DNA from: Xenopus tropicalis
Taxonomy: Eukaryota; Chordata; Amphibia; Anura; Pipidae
DNA length: 64,000 bases
Reading direction: 5' to 3'
NCBI RefSeq assembly: GCF_000004195.4
Contig: NC_030679.2
Span: 35,515,712 to 35,579,711, forward strand
Of the stretch, positions 44,127-54,409 are shown in pieces; positions within the stretch are counted from its first letter, which is position 1, and each line of letters starts with the position of its first letter. The notes under the pieces were generated by a model. The model was not told the origin of the DNA and did no database searches. It saw only the letters and a list, made by a program, of their open reading frames with translations. The translations under genes were made by a program, and so were the position numbers.

Positions 44127-44967
44127 TAGTGATGAGCGAATCTGTCCCATTTTGCTTTGCTGAAAAATTCTCAAAACCACCATAAAATTTGCGAAACGGT
44201 AAAAAATATGCAAAACTCGAGTGTCACTTTGATGTGACCTCGCCCATTTTGACACAGCAGCACCCATTTTGATGTGACAGTACATATTGTGGGGGTTCAC
44301 TCGCTGGTAGGCTGCAAATGAGGCAACTGCACACACCAAGACCGGTGTAAGGGCTTCCTGCCCGCGTTTATTTTTCAGTGGTTGCAGAAGTTTCCCCTCA
44401 CAGGGGCTATAAAACAAGAATTGGAACAGAAATATCAAGCCTCCTGGCTAACACAAAAATAAATGCTTCTCTTTCTCCTGAAGCTGAGCAAATCCAGCAG
44501 CGTGTCTCTCTCTCACACACACAGGCTCATCAGTTCCCCTGCACAGCCTCAGGTGTACTACAAATAGGCCTAGGGCCTCCTGAAAAACCTGGCCTATGGA
44601 TTTGGAAATCCACCCACTCTGCTCTTGCGGATTCCCAGTAAGACCAGCCCCGGATCAACAATTTAAAAAACTGCAGAGAAACAAAGTGTTTCTATGCCCC
44701 AAAACACTGCTGGTCTCACCTCAGTAAAAATGTCTGAGAATCCGTGGCCCAACATACCTGTTGTCAATCACTTTTCCCCAGGAAACCGGGGACCTTTTTG
44801 TCACCATACCACAATATTTTGGTGCGACCGTGTCTATTTTGACATGGCCGTGACTTTTTTTGATGCGTTGCAAATTTTCCCTGATGTATCACAAAATAAT
44901 TTGCCAATGGCGAAATGCAAAAATTTGCTGTGAATTCAAGCCTGTTGAAAACATTAGCTCATCTCTA
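44127..44967. mobile_element. hAT-type MITE (TAGTGATG family) split by a solo LTR
   Basis: TAGTGATGAGCGAATCTGTCC start and TTAGCTCATCTCTA end, with a perfect 8-bp duplication TTGATCTC (44119-44126, 44968-44975). Removing the 526-bp insertion at 44288-44813 leaves about 315 bp, the usual size of the family. Confidence 0.9.
44288..44813 (+). mobile_element. Solo LTR of an LTR retrotransposon
   Basis: Begins TGTGGGGGTTCACTCGC and ends CCATACCACA, so it has TG...CA borders with a 5-bp TGTGG/CCACA inverted repeat. ATAT occurs directly on both sides (44284-44287, 44814-44817), consistent with a 4-bp target duplication. A TATAAAA at 44408-44414 and an AATAAA at 44458-44463 fit promoter and polyadenylation signals on the plus strand. 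No internal region remains, so it formed by LTR-LTR recombination. The 4-bp duplication and the size suit a Ty3/gypsy-type element, but the family is not known. Confidence 0.8.
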
Positions 44968-45293
44968 TTGATCTCACCAGACTAAAAAATCCCTAAAAGT
45001 GTGCAATAATTGGCAATACCATTAGCCCCCATCCATAGTCTGCATTATACATGTGAACTTCAGCACAATGCAGGAATTCCATACTTTTGATATGGTCTGG
45101 GATATATTAGAGGCTATCCATTCCGATGAACAATTTGAAAGGTGCTTGATATTATTTGATTGTAAATATCGATTATATAAATATTGATATAAATTGATAT
45201 TTATAATTGTCAAAGTATTCAAGATTAGAGGAGAGGGAAAGGTAAAAACTAAGTAAGCTTTATCAGAAAGGTCTATGTAAATGCAGCCATAAG

Positions 45294-46549
45294 TAGAGAT
45301 GTAGCGAACCTCACAAAAAAAGTTCGCGAACCCGTTCGCGAACTTCCGCCAAAAAGTGCGAACTTTTGCGAACTTTGCGAACCCCATAGACTTCAATGGG
45401 AAGGCGAACTTTAAAACCTAGAAAAGCCATTTCTGGCCAGAAAACTGATTTTAAAGTTGTTTAAAGGGTGCCACGACCTGGACAGTGGCATGCAGGAGGG
45501 GCATCAAGGGCAAAAATTTCTCTGAAAAATACGTTGTTGACACAGCATTGCGTTTTGTGCTGTAAAGGGCAAAAATCACACTACATTTCTAAACTTGTGT
45601 AATAAACTGCTTTAAAATGTCCGGCGTCTACATGCCAATCAAGTCGTGTAAAGGTTACAGCCGGTTCACACGCAAAGACAAAACGCCGCAGTAGTGGATA
45701 CAGAATATATTATTGCTGGTGGAAAAACATCGCTCAGGTGATTTTATTGCAATGCAATGTCACTACTATGTGTAACATGTTTGGTGCACTACTATGAATA
45801 ACAGCAAACAGCACTGGACACATTAAAGAATAGTAAGTTAAATGAAAAAAAAAATAATAATAAAAAAAAAGTGATCTCTGGTTTGTGCTGGGGGTGAACT
45901 ACTAGGAGCAGCACACCAGTCCCCCACAGCTAGACTAATAGCACTGGGCTCTATAAATTACAGTAGCAAAGTAAAAAAACACAAATAAAAAAAAATGATG
46001 TTTATGTGTGGTTGGTGCTTAGTGCACTACTATGAGCAGCACACCTGTCTCCAACACACACAGACGGAGCTGCAGTACACAATGAAAAGAAGACTAGAGT
46101 AACATTAATCAGAAAATAAAAGCAGTCCTTACAAGGACTATTGGGTTACAGCAGATGAGATCATTAGGACAGCTGCCTGCCCACAGCAGCTACATACAGA
46201 GCAGTAGAAAGTAGATTACTAGTCAGCAAAGCTACCTAAACTCTCCCTCAAACCCCTGCACAGCTCTCTCCCTATACTAACTCATCAAGCACACACAGGC
46301 AGAATGTAAAATGGCTGCTGGGCTTCGGTTTATATATGGAAGGGAGTGGTCCGGGGGTGGTCCAGGAGGGAGAGCTGCCTGATTGGCTGCCATGTATCTG
46401 CTGGCTCTGGGGTGAGAGGTCATAATTTGGCTCCAGCTAAGGCGAACCCAAAATTGCGAACTTCAATAAAAGTTCGCGAACTTGCGAACTTGCGAACACC
46501 CGATTTTCGTGCGAATTAGTTCTCCGGCGAACAGTTCGCTACATCTCTA
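45294..46549. mobile_element. hAT-type MITE (TAGAGATGTAGCGAAC family), long copy
   Basis: A 1256-bp element with TAGAGATGTAGCGAACCTC and AACAGTTCGCTACATCTCTA ends, inverted relative to the copy at 3885-4762. It shows the non-satellite interior, including three diverged copies of a block with actactatgagcagcacacc. No open frame for a transposase exists. I could not find the 8-bp duplication at this site. Confidence 0.85.
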
Positions 46550-48046
46550 AGCACTCACAGAAACGCTGCACTGACTCCTCTGTCAAAAGAAACACAGGAT
46601 TTCTTGTCTGCTTTTTTGTAAACATGTTCTTAGGGTATCTGACTTCCTGTCTCCAAAAAATCCTTCATTCCTGGGGCCAGAGTCTGCGCAGCTCTCCTCT
46701 ATCCCCTCTCCTGCTCCCCCCTCCCATAAGAATTAATAAAACTCACTACCCCCTCCCATACGAATGTGTAATCTGACCTATAACCTACAGAGCTGCAAGC
46801 AGTGAAGCTATGAAGACCAAGGTAAAATGGCAGCAGCAATCTTAAACAAACAGAGAAAGCTTCCAGGGCTCTTTACTCAGGTATGGTAATGGTTTCTGCC
46901 TAATAAATATATTGGTCTAGGTGGCACTAATGTGGCTAATCTATTGCCAGTAAAATGCTATAATGACTTGGCTTTTCTTTTAAACCAGCCATAATAATGA
47001 TTTGTTTGGATCATTAAATAGAAATTATGTTTTTTATGTCATTTTTCCTGATAATTAGATAAATATTAAAAAATGATTGTCTTTAATTTATAGCTTCCAA
47101 GAGGGTTGATCCCTGTTGGATTCTCCAGAGCAAATAATTCCAGACTGACCTATTCTGAATCACTCCCTGGGATTATACATCCAAAAATCATTATAGATAA
47201 GAATCATTTCAGCAGTGTTTTAATAAATAAGTTCCTTAGTCTTGAGACAAAAAAGTAAAGTTTTACTGAAACTTTATGTATTAGGAAATTGCAGTATTTA
47301 CATTCATACTTCGCTATATTTGTCATCATAATGAAAAGTAGAGAAAATCATGATGTACAATACACTGACAATTTTTACAATTTTTATGCTTATACGACTC
47401 TGTTGTATGTCTGGTGAGATTAGTAAACCGGGTATTAAAACCTAATCTTCGTCTTGTTCAATTTGATTTTGAGGATGAATGTAAATTGTAATAGCAATTG
47501 CGCTTTTGTGGACCACCTCCTTGTTAAGCATCTAGGTTTTTATTAAAAATATGCTAATTGAAAGTCATGGTTAGTTTAGCAAACTTTAAATACAGTACAT
47601 GAAGGCTGAGGGGATTATATTAATAAAAATCCACATTATTAATTGAGTATGTTATGATTAATGTTGCTATTAAGGGCCAGGCAGGGATTATCTGTAATGT
47701 CTTATATTAAGTATATGAAATGTCTCGTTTGTACCGAAAGTTAAAATAGCCATTCTTCATCCTTTATAAAAAAAAAGTTATTTTATTTTCTGAGATAATT
47801 GTCAATATATAATACAGTAATAATTTATTTGTTGAAATACCCTCAAAAATGTAATTTTAATTAGCGATAAAAAGGCAAGGTTAGCCTAGATTTACCAGCA
47901 TCTTTAGAATTTTACAATAGTAGGCAACATTAATTCTTTATTCTATTACTAATTGTAGAGTTTAAAAGTGGGGTTTGTGTTGGAAAACTATGTAACAATT
48001 CTTTCAAATACATTAGGGATATAGTAAAGTAAATAACATATATTTA
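46550..48046. other. Repeat-like start, then AT-rich unique DNA
   Basis: 46550-46900 looks like part of a mid-repetitive element (ctcctgctccccctcc) but has no clear ends. 47000-47960 is AT-rich, with TAATTA-type words and no repeat similarity; candidate non-coding conserved sequence. Confidence 0.35.
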
Positions 48047-48134
48047 GGGTTATAGTAAAGTAAATAATATAGTACAGGTATAGTAAAGTAAATAATATAG
48101 TACAGGTATAGTAAAGTAAATAATATAGTACAGG
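48047..48134. repeat. 28-bp triplication at a MITE terminus
   Basis: Three direct copies of agtaaagtaaataatatagt plus acaggtat, with caggta at 48075, 48103 and 48131. The last copy is the true left terminus of the following MITE. Confidence 0.9.
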
Positions 48135-48461
48135 TATGGGATCCCTTATCCTGAAACCCGTAATCCAGAAAGTTCTGAATTATGGAAAGGCCATCTCCCA
48201 TAGACTCCATTATAAGCAAATAATTTTAATTTTTAAAAAAGATTTCCTTTTTCTCTGTAATAATAAAACAGTACCTTGTACTTGATCCCAACTAAGATAT
48301 ACAGTAATTAATCCTTATTGGAGGCAAAACAAGTGTATTGGGTTTATTCAATATTTAAATGATTTTTACCAGACTTAAGATATGGAGATCCAAATTACAG
48401 AAAGATCCCTTATCCAGAATACCCTGGGTCCTGAGCATTCTGATAACAGGTCCCATACCTG
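48131..48461. mobile_element. TA-flanked MITE (CAGGTATGGG family)
   Basis: CAGGTATGGGATCCCTTATCC to GGTCCCATACCTG, TA on both sides. Its first 7 bases and the flank are triplicated just upstream. Confidence 0.9.
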
Positions 48462-48809
48462 TAGTAAATACCACAAACTCCATCATCCCAATCATTTGAG
48501 CTGTAGGAAGATGTAGGTTTTGGAATACATGGAGCATCAAAGGTTGCCAATTCATGGAATATAATTCATCAGAATATTCTATAGGGAAATAGCATATAAA
48601 GTTCCATGAGCTTAATCTGCATGCAATGAATGACCCTTTTCCCATATTTTCATCATTTGTTTTCTTTTGACACAAGAAAGAAATATATTAATGGAGTTCA
48701 GAGACGTGCAACTAAACTGGTAAAGGGGATGGAAGAATTAAACTATGAGGTTAGACTGTCGAGGTTGGGGTTGTTTTCTCTGGAAAAAAGGCACTTGAGA
48801 AGGGACATG

Positions 48810-48972
48810 CTGTGTGCACTTGAATAAAGTCACTTTTTTCTACAACATTTCCGGAGTGCTGCTGTTTTTTCATTTTATCCTGGATATTGTTTTACCCTGG
48901 CTGAGGGTTCAGCTTGCACCTGGGGCTACAACTAGCCGGTTTTTCATTGTGTAGCACACCTTATTCAATTTG
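48810..48972. mobile_element. 163-bp retroposon-like insertion with 15-bp target duplication
   Basis: Flanked by TTGAGAAGGGACATG at 48795-48809 and 48973-48987. It carries gcacttgaataaag followed by a T-rich tract and ccggagtgctgctg, also present at 26935-26995. The long duplication argues for an RNA-mediated insertion. Confidence 0.8.
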
Positions 48973-49140
48973 TTGAGAAGGGACATGATTACTCTGTACA
49001 AGTACATTAGTGGGCTTTATAAACTGACAGCGGGGGATCTTTTTCTAATAAAACAATGCTCCAGATCCCACCCCTTTAGATTAGAGGAACAGAACAGAAG
49101 CAGGTGTTTCTTTCTGGTGAGGGCAGTAAGGATGTGGAAC

Positions 49141-49411
49141 AAAAAAAAAAAAACTATTGCAAATTTGCCCTAAATGACAACCTAGTTGGTGCGTCAGTTT
49201 AAATGAATTCACTTCCACAATCCATATACAGGTACACAAATGAGCTCCCACAGTCTCAAAAACATTCACTCATTAACCTAAATTACTATCAGAAAGAAGG
49301 TGCAGTCAGCGTTATTATGCAAGATTCCTCCCCATTGCCTCCTTCACAGCTGCCCTTTTCACAGACCAGCAACCACACTCCTCAGCAGACCTTGAAGATG
49401 GTAAACGTGCC
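49141..49411. mobile_element. 271-bp insertion with GATGTGGAAC target duplication
   Basis: GATGTGGAAC occurs at 49131-49140 and 49412-49421. The insert opens with a run of 13 adenines and is otherwise unlike any other repeat in the window. Origin unknown. Confidence 0.7.
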
Positions 49412-49583
49412 GATGTGGAACGCTCTACCGGGTGACGTTGTAATGGCAGATCTATAAATGTCTTTAAAAGTGGCTTGGATGACTGATTACAAGCATAATA
49501 TCCCAGGTTTATATAATCTCAAGATCTATGGTTGGTTTAAAGGGGGTGTCCACCTTTGAGTTAACTTTTAGTATGATGTAGAA

Positions 49584-49852
49584 CAGTGATCCCAACCAGT
49601 GGCTCACCAACCACTCAGTGCCCCCAAACCAGGTAGTTATTTTTAAATTCCTGACTTGGGGGCAAGTTTTGGTTGAATAAAGGCAAGATTTACTACCAAA
49701 TAAAGCCTTTTGTAAGCTGATAGTGTGCATAGAGGCTACCTAATAGTCAATCTTTTTTGACATCACCATGAACTTTTATGATGCTTGTCTTGCTCTCCAA
49801 GTCTTTTTACATTTGACTGTGGCTCACGAGTAAGAAAGGTTGGGGATCCCTG
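49584..49852. mobile_element. hAT-type MITE (CAGTGATCCCAACC family)
   Basis: Ends CAGTGATCCCAACCAGTGGCTC and GGTTGGGGATCCCTG, a terminus style typical of hAT elements. The adjacent 8-mers ATGTAGAA and ATGCAGAG match at 6 of 8 positions. Removing it restores the host repeat sequence tagtatgatgtagagagtgat. Confidence 0.8.
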
Positions 49853-50137
49853 ATGCAGAGAGTGATGTTCTAACACAATTTGCAATTGGTCTTCATTTTT
49901 TATTATTTGTAGTATTTTAATTATTTCTGGTTTTTGTTGAGCAGCTCTCCAGCTTGGAATTTCAGCAGCTACTTGGTTTCTAGGATCCAAACTACCTTAG
50001 CAACCAGGGTGAGGTTTGAAAGAAAGACTGATAAGTAAGTAGGAGAGGACACGAACAAAAAAAGAAGTAATATAGAGCAACAATAACAATTAAACTGAAG
50101 CCTCACAGAGCAATAGTTTTTTGGCTCAAGGGTTAGT

Positions 50138-50439
50138 AAACGGTTAGCCTATGAGTAAATGCTCCTTTAGGCACAAAACCCATTAGGCCTCGTATGTCCT
50201 AATAAAAGTTATTTTTTATTTCGCTGCTGTTGTGACTCTTTGGCTTTTCACATTTTGATTTTTGGGACTGTTTCTCACTTGGATTGTTGTTTACATGGCT
50301 TCGCCTGGGACCTGGACTGAGGTTAATTGTGTAAGAGAGTCTATATTTATCATTATTTTTTTATTTTATGTGAACTTTTTTGCTGCTTTATTTTTCAAAA
50401 TTGAGGCAGTTTGCACACATGCTGCAATTTTTTTCGCTA
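50138..50439. mobile_element. 302-bp retroposon-like insertion with 12-bp target duplication
   Basis: TCAAGGGTTAGT flanks it at 50126-50137 and 50440-50451. Inside is ctaataaaagtt, a T-rich tract and tcgctgctgttg, loosely similar in layout to the insert at 48810. Not identified further. Confidence 0.7.
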
Positions 50440-50573
50440 TCAAGGGTTAGTGAGCCCCATTTGAAAGCTGCAAAGAGTTAGAAGGAGAAAGCAAATAACT
50501 GGAAAAACTATGAAAAACAAATACTGAAGACTAATTGAAAAGTTGCTTAGAATTGGCCTTTCTACCCCTTTAA

Positions 50574-51783
50574 TGCAGTATGGGCTGTATTACAGTATAT
50601 GAGTTTATGTTACTGTCAAGTATTTGGTACTGTATGGTTATTACAGAGGAGAAAGAAAAAATAGGCTGGGAGATGGCCTTCCTGTAATATAGGGACTATC
50701 TGGAGGGTTTAATTTGATTGACTATTGGCTTTATTCAAACCCCATTAGTTATGTCACTAACTGTGTGAAGAGTAAAAAAGCAAAACAAAACAGACTTTCG
50801 TTCACTGATAACTTTGTTAAAAAGAAAAAAAAATGTTTTTTGTGTGTTATTTATGGATCGATGGCCCATTTGTGTGTTATTTATAATGTAATTGCATATT
50901 AAGCTCACTATTTTATTTACAGTGTGCTTCATTTCCTAATATATAGTTGGAAGCCAATGTCATATTAAAAAGAAAATGAAATTGCCTTCACTCACAAGAC
51001 ACCAAGATCATTTGGCTTGAGGACTGGCCAGAACTCAATAACGCAAACAATCAAATTATATGTTTGTCTGTTCAACATAAGGGAAGATTCATTCACTTCA
51101 CTCAGAACAGAACACTGCAGCTATGAGATAAGGAGACGTATGATAGCTCGGCAAAACTTGGTGTATCTCTCTGCCGAAACTGATTAGCTTTCCTTTTCAT
51201 ATTTCATCATCGTGTGTGATCAAATTATTTGCATCAGAAATCATCAGACCTTCCCTTGCATTGCTAACAGTCATATTGTTGCCTGTTGATGTCTGCAAGA
51301 GGTGATTAGGTTCTCATAAAATGAAGGAACCATGTTAAATGTTCCTGATTACTTTTAAATTAAACCACAGAGATGCCATGAATAAAAATTGGCCTCCTGA
51401 AGGGTCTTCAAATAATGAGCAGAACAATTGCTTATAAGGGTACTTGGCTTTCTTTTCCACTTCAGATTAGCAATACACTGTAATTCAAATATTGATAATA
51501 CGTTGTGACCCGTTGATACGGAAGTCTTAACATGCATAAAATATTGTAATCGAAAAAAGCTTATTGAACTCCAAGTCCAGCTTTAACTACTTAAATTTGG
51601 TATGCCTTTCATTTAGTTTCTTTCTCTTTATTATTGCATGATCAGTTTCTGTGCACACAATTAGATTTCGTTATGTTCTTTGTGATAGAGCGTCATTGAA
51701 CTTTGTACAGAGAAGAAATATCTAGGACATATTTGAAGACCCAGCAGCCTTTGTTGGTTTCTGTTGCTATCCAATCTGGTTAT
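50574..51783. other. AT-rich DNA, nothing recognised
   Basis: 50590-50705 may be a decayed end of the CAGGTATGGG MITE family (ggctgggagatggccttcctgtaat). 50940-51780 shows neither repeat nor coding signal. Confidence 0.4.
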
Positions 51784-51940
51784 TACCGTATTTTTCGCCC
51801 TATAAGACGTTCCGGAATATAAGACGCACCCAATTTTAAAGGAGGAAAATCTAGAAAAAAAAGATTCTGAACCAAATACTGTAAAATATTTTATATCAAC
51901 TGTATAAAGTTAATTGTCTCTGGGCTTGCAAATAATGAGG

Positions 51941-52032
51941 CTTCCCCCAGGGCCCCCCCCAAGTATCCTTCAGCTTCCCCCAGGGCCCCCCCAAGTATCC
52001 TTCAGCTTCCCCCAGGGCCCCCCCAAGCACCT
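51941..52032. repeat. 33-bp C-rich tandem repeat, three units
   Basis: Units start at 51941, 51974 and 52006, each cttcccccagggccccccc followed by aagtatccttcag. Confidence 0.9.
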
Positions 52033-52118
52033 TCCATTTCCCCCCTAACCTCCCCCCAGTGGCCTCCGGCTCCCGTGATGTCTTCCTCTCTGTGCCGCGG
52101 CTCCCAGCTGCTTCTGTG

Positions 52119-52180
52119 CTTTTATAAGGTTGCGCCCTGTGCGTGTGACGTCAGTACGTACGGGCGCAACCTTATAAAAG
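52119..52180. repeat. Perfect 19-bp inverted repeat with a CRE-like loop
   Basis: Arms CTTTTATAAGGTTGCGCCC (52119-52137) and its exact complement (52162-52180). The loop contains TGACGTCA (52146-52153), the palindromic cAMP response element core. Both arms also contain TATAA. Confidence 0.9.
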
Positions 52181-52305
52181 TGAGGATGTAGCAGGGAGCC
52201 GTGGCACATAGAGGAAGACGCAGTTCGCCGTATAAGACACACCAACTTTTCCCCCCCCAGTTTTGGGGAAGAAAAAGTTCGTCTTATACGGCGAAAAATA
52301 CGGTA

Positions 52306-53033
52306 AATAAAACATGCATATACACAGCACTGTATGCCCTTTATGATTGGCCGTAGCTTTTATCCTTTTTATTTCCATTTGTGGTGGTCATAGAGCAATA
52401 CATCAAATGCAAATGCTGACCACAGTCATGTAGAGTTCATTGGGTTACAGCTTATCAGAGGCTTTGGGCAAATGAATTGACTCACATACAAAATTTAAAG
52501 AGGTTTTAAAGGAAAACAATGAGGATCACTCTGTGCATTCTTTATGCAATCTAAAAACGGTTTGGAATACATAACTTTTAAAAATTCCCTACTGTTATTA
52601 AGTATTTGCATTACTGCAAATCTATTGACTTCCACTTATGTATGTATCCCCACTAACCCCAATGAGAGACATCTGTCAGGACAGCTAGGTTGCATTTAAG
52701 GTTGAATATAAGGATTGGTACTAATTGTAATGAAATAAGATAAGTGGTGTGAATATGAAGTATATGAGCCAGTATTTTAACTAGCATCATATACATGTCT
52801 GGGGATGCCCTCCCCATTAAATGTATATTTATATTGTTTATGCTTTTCATTATCTGCAATTATGTGCAATACCCCATTAGATGGGTTTAGTTCACTATAT
52901 TCATTCCTAAGGCTTTCTTTTTTACTTATATTGCACTGCTTTTTGCACTTTACTTGGGTGTAAAGTTTTTTGGGTTTTTTTTTAATATAGACCTAATCAT
53001 TTACAGTAGGTCTCTGTGAATGAAAACATATTT
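52306..53033. other. AT-rich DNA, nothing recognised
   Basis: Only short chance frames. Confidence 0.4.
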
Positions 53034-53047
53034 CACTTCTATTTATA

Positions 53048-53623
53048 GTTTATTTTTTTTCAATTTACTTTTTATTTATTTTTCACAAGTAAGAAGGGTA
53101 CAGAAGAAAAAGGGGAGGGAAATAAAAGGTAAGTACTTTTATATACATAAACAAAAAAGGAGAAATAAGAAAGAATCGATTAACATAGGATCACTTTGGT
53201 CTTAATAACAGTGTTATAGTTGTCTGATACTTTAGCAAAGGTTCAGAGACATATTTCGATTGTATGTTAGATTTTCTCTGGAACTAGGAGTTTCAGGTGT
53301 TCTATATGTATAATTTAATATGTTTCTTCACAAATTTAATACATTTCAGTTGAAGGTACAATCTGGAGAGATCAAATTCTTGGTGTCAGATCTAGGTATT
53401 CAGACCAGGGTCTCCAGTTTTTGAAGTGTTTAAGTAAGTTTCCTAATTTATAAGCGATTGATTCTTCCATGTTTTTAGTTTCATTTAATAATTGTAACCA
53501 CTCTTGTATTGTTGGTGGTTCTGTTGTTTTCCATTTGCTTTGAATAATCGCTTTGGCTGTAGTTATTATATATTTGATTAAAGGAAGTTTTATTGTTCTA
53601 TTTCTATTTATGTCACATAGTAG
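53048..53623 (-). mobile_element. 5'-truncated L1/Tx1-type LINE with 14-bp target duplication
   Basis: A minus-strand copy bounded by CACTTCTATTTATA at 53034-53047 and 53624-53637. Its 3' end is A-rich (seen as T-rich from 53048), with AATAAA words. The coding part, 53372-53623, reads the C-terminus of an L1/Tx1-type ORF2: blocks [29 protein letters not shown] and [11 protein letters not shown]. The long duplication and A-rich tail fit L1-type target-primed insertion. Confidence 0.85.
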
Positions 53624-53910
53624 CACTTCTATTTATATTTTACATTTTGTTTAATTGAATCATTATCATTATAAGGATATTAGAGTTAACTATTGACATA
53701 CTGTATATATTTGTGATTTATGTAGTTAGTGATAAAGTTCTCAGACTCAGTGTCGGACTGGCCCAACAGGTTTACCAGCAAACTCCTGATGGGCCCAGGT
53801 GTCAGTGGGCCCTCCTGCCTCTTACCATTTGGCCTAATTTATGGTCATTCTCAGTTATTTGAATTAACTCTAATATATCTCTTGGAAATGGTGCCCTCCT
53901 AAAAGATGTA

Positions 53911-54238
53911 CAGGTATAGGACCCATTATCCAGAATGCTCGGGACCAAGGGTATTCCGGATAAGGGGTCTTTCCGTAATTTGGATCTCAATACCTAAAGT
54001 CTACTAAAAAATCAATAAAACATTAAATAAACCCAATAGGATTGTTTTGCATCCAATAAGGATTAATTATATCTTAGTTTGGATCAATTACAAGGTTCTG
54101 TTTTATTTCTACATAGAAAAAGGAAATCAGTTTTAAAATTCTGAATTATTTGATTAAAATGGAGTCTATGGGAGACGGGCATTCCGTAATTCGGAGCTTT
54201 CTGGATAACGGGTTTCCGGATAAGGGGTCCGATACCTG
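53911..54238. mobile_element. TA-flanked MITE (CAGGTATGGG family)
   Basis: CAGGTATAGGACCCATTATCC to GGGGTCCGATACCTG with TA on both sides; opposite orientation to 48131-48461. Confidence 0.88.
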
Positions 54239-54409
54239 TATTAGATCTTACTGTCAATCAAAATCAGACTCACAACTCCTGCATGAAGACAGAATGAAGA
54301 GAGTCAGATGCAGAGAGGAGGATAGTGAAGATTAATTTGATTACTTTAGAAATGGTAGAGAATTTTTTATAACCATACTTAGATGAAGATTAATTATATT
54401 AATTTTGTA

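Larger units (their letters stand above)
48694..49500 (+). mobile_element. L2/CR1 LINE 3' fragment interrupted twice
   Basis: LINE pieces at 48694-48809, 48988-49140 and 49422-49500 join into the C-terminal block also seen at 7735-8136: [20 protein letters not shown], then MITLYKYISG, then MWNALPGDVVMADL. The first gap is a 163-bp insertion with a 15-bp duplication; the second is a 271-bp insertion with a 10-bp duplication. Confidence 0.88.
49541..50569. mobile_element. T2/Kolobok-like MITE interrupted twice
   Basis: TTAA occurs at both borders (49537-49540, 50570-50573) with inverted ends AGGGGGTGTCC and TTTCTACCCCT, the pattern of Kolobok/T2 elements. Its body matches 30236-30600. It contains an hAT-type element (49584-49852) and a retroposon-like insert (50138-50439). 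Confidence 0.75.
51786..52303. mobile_element. TA-flanked MITE (CCGTATTTTTCGCC family)
   Basis: A 518-bp element with CCGTATTTTTCGCCCTATAAGAC and GTCTTATACGGCGAAAAATACGG ends and TA on both sides. The ends pair over more than 20 bases. It carries a 33-bp tandem repeat at 51941-52032 and a perfect hairpin at 52119-52180. Non-coding. Confidence 0.88.
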
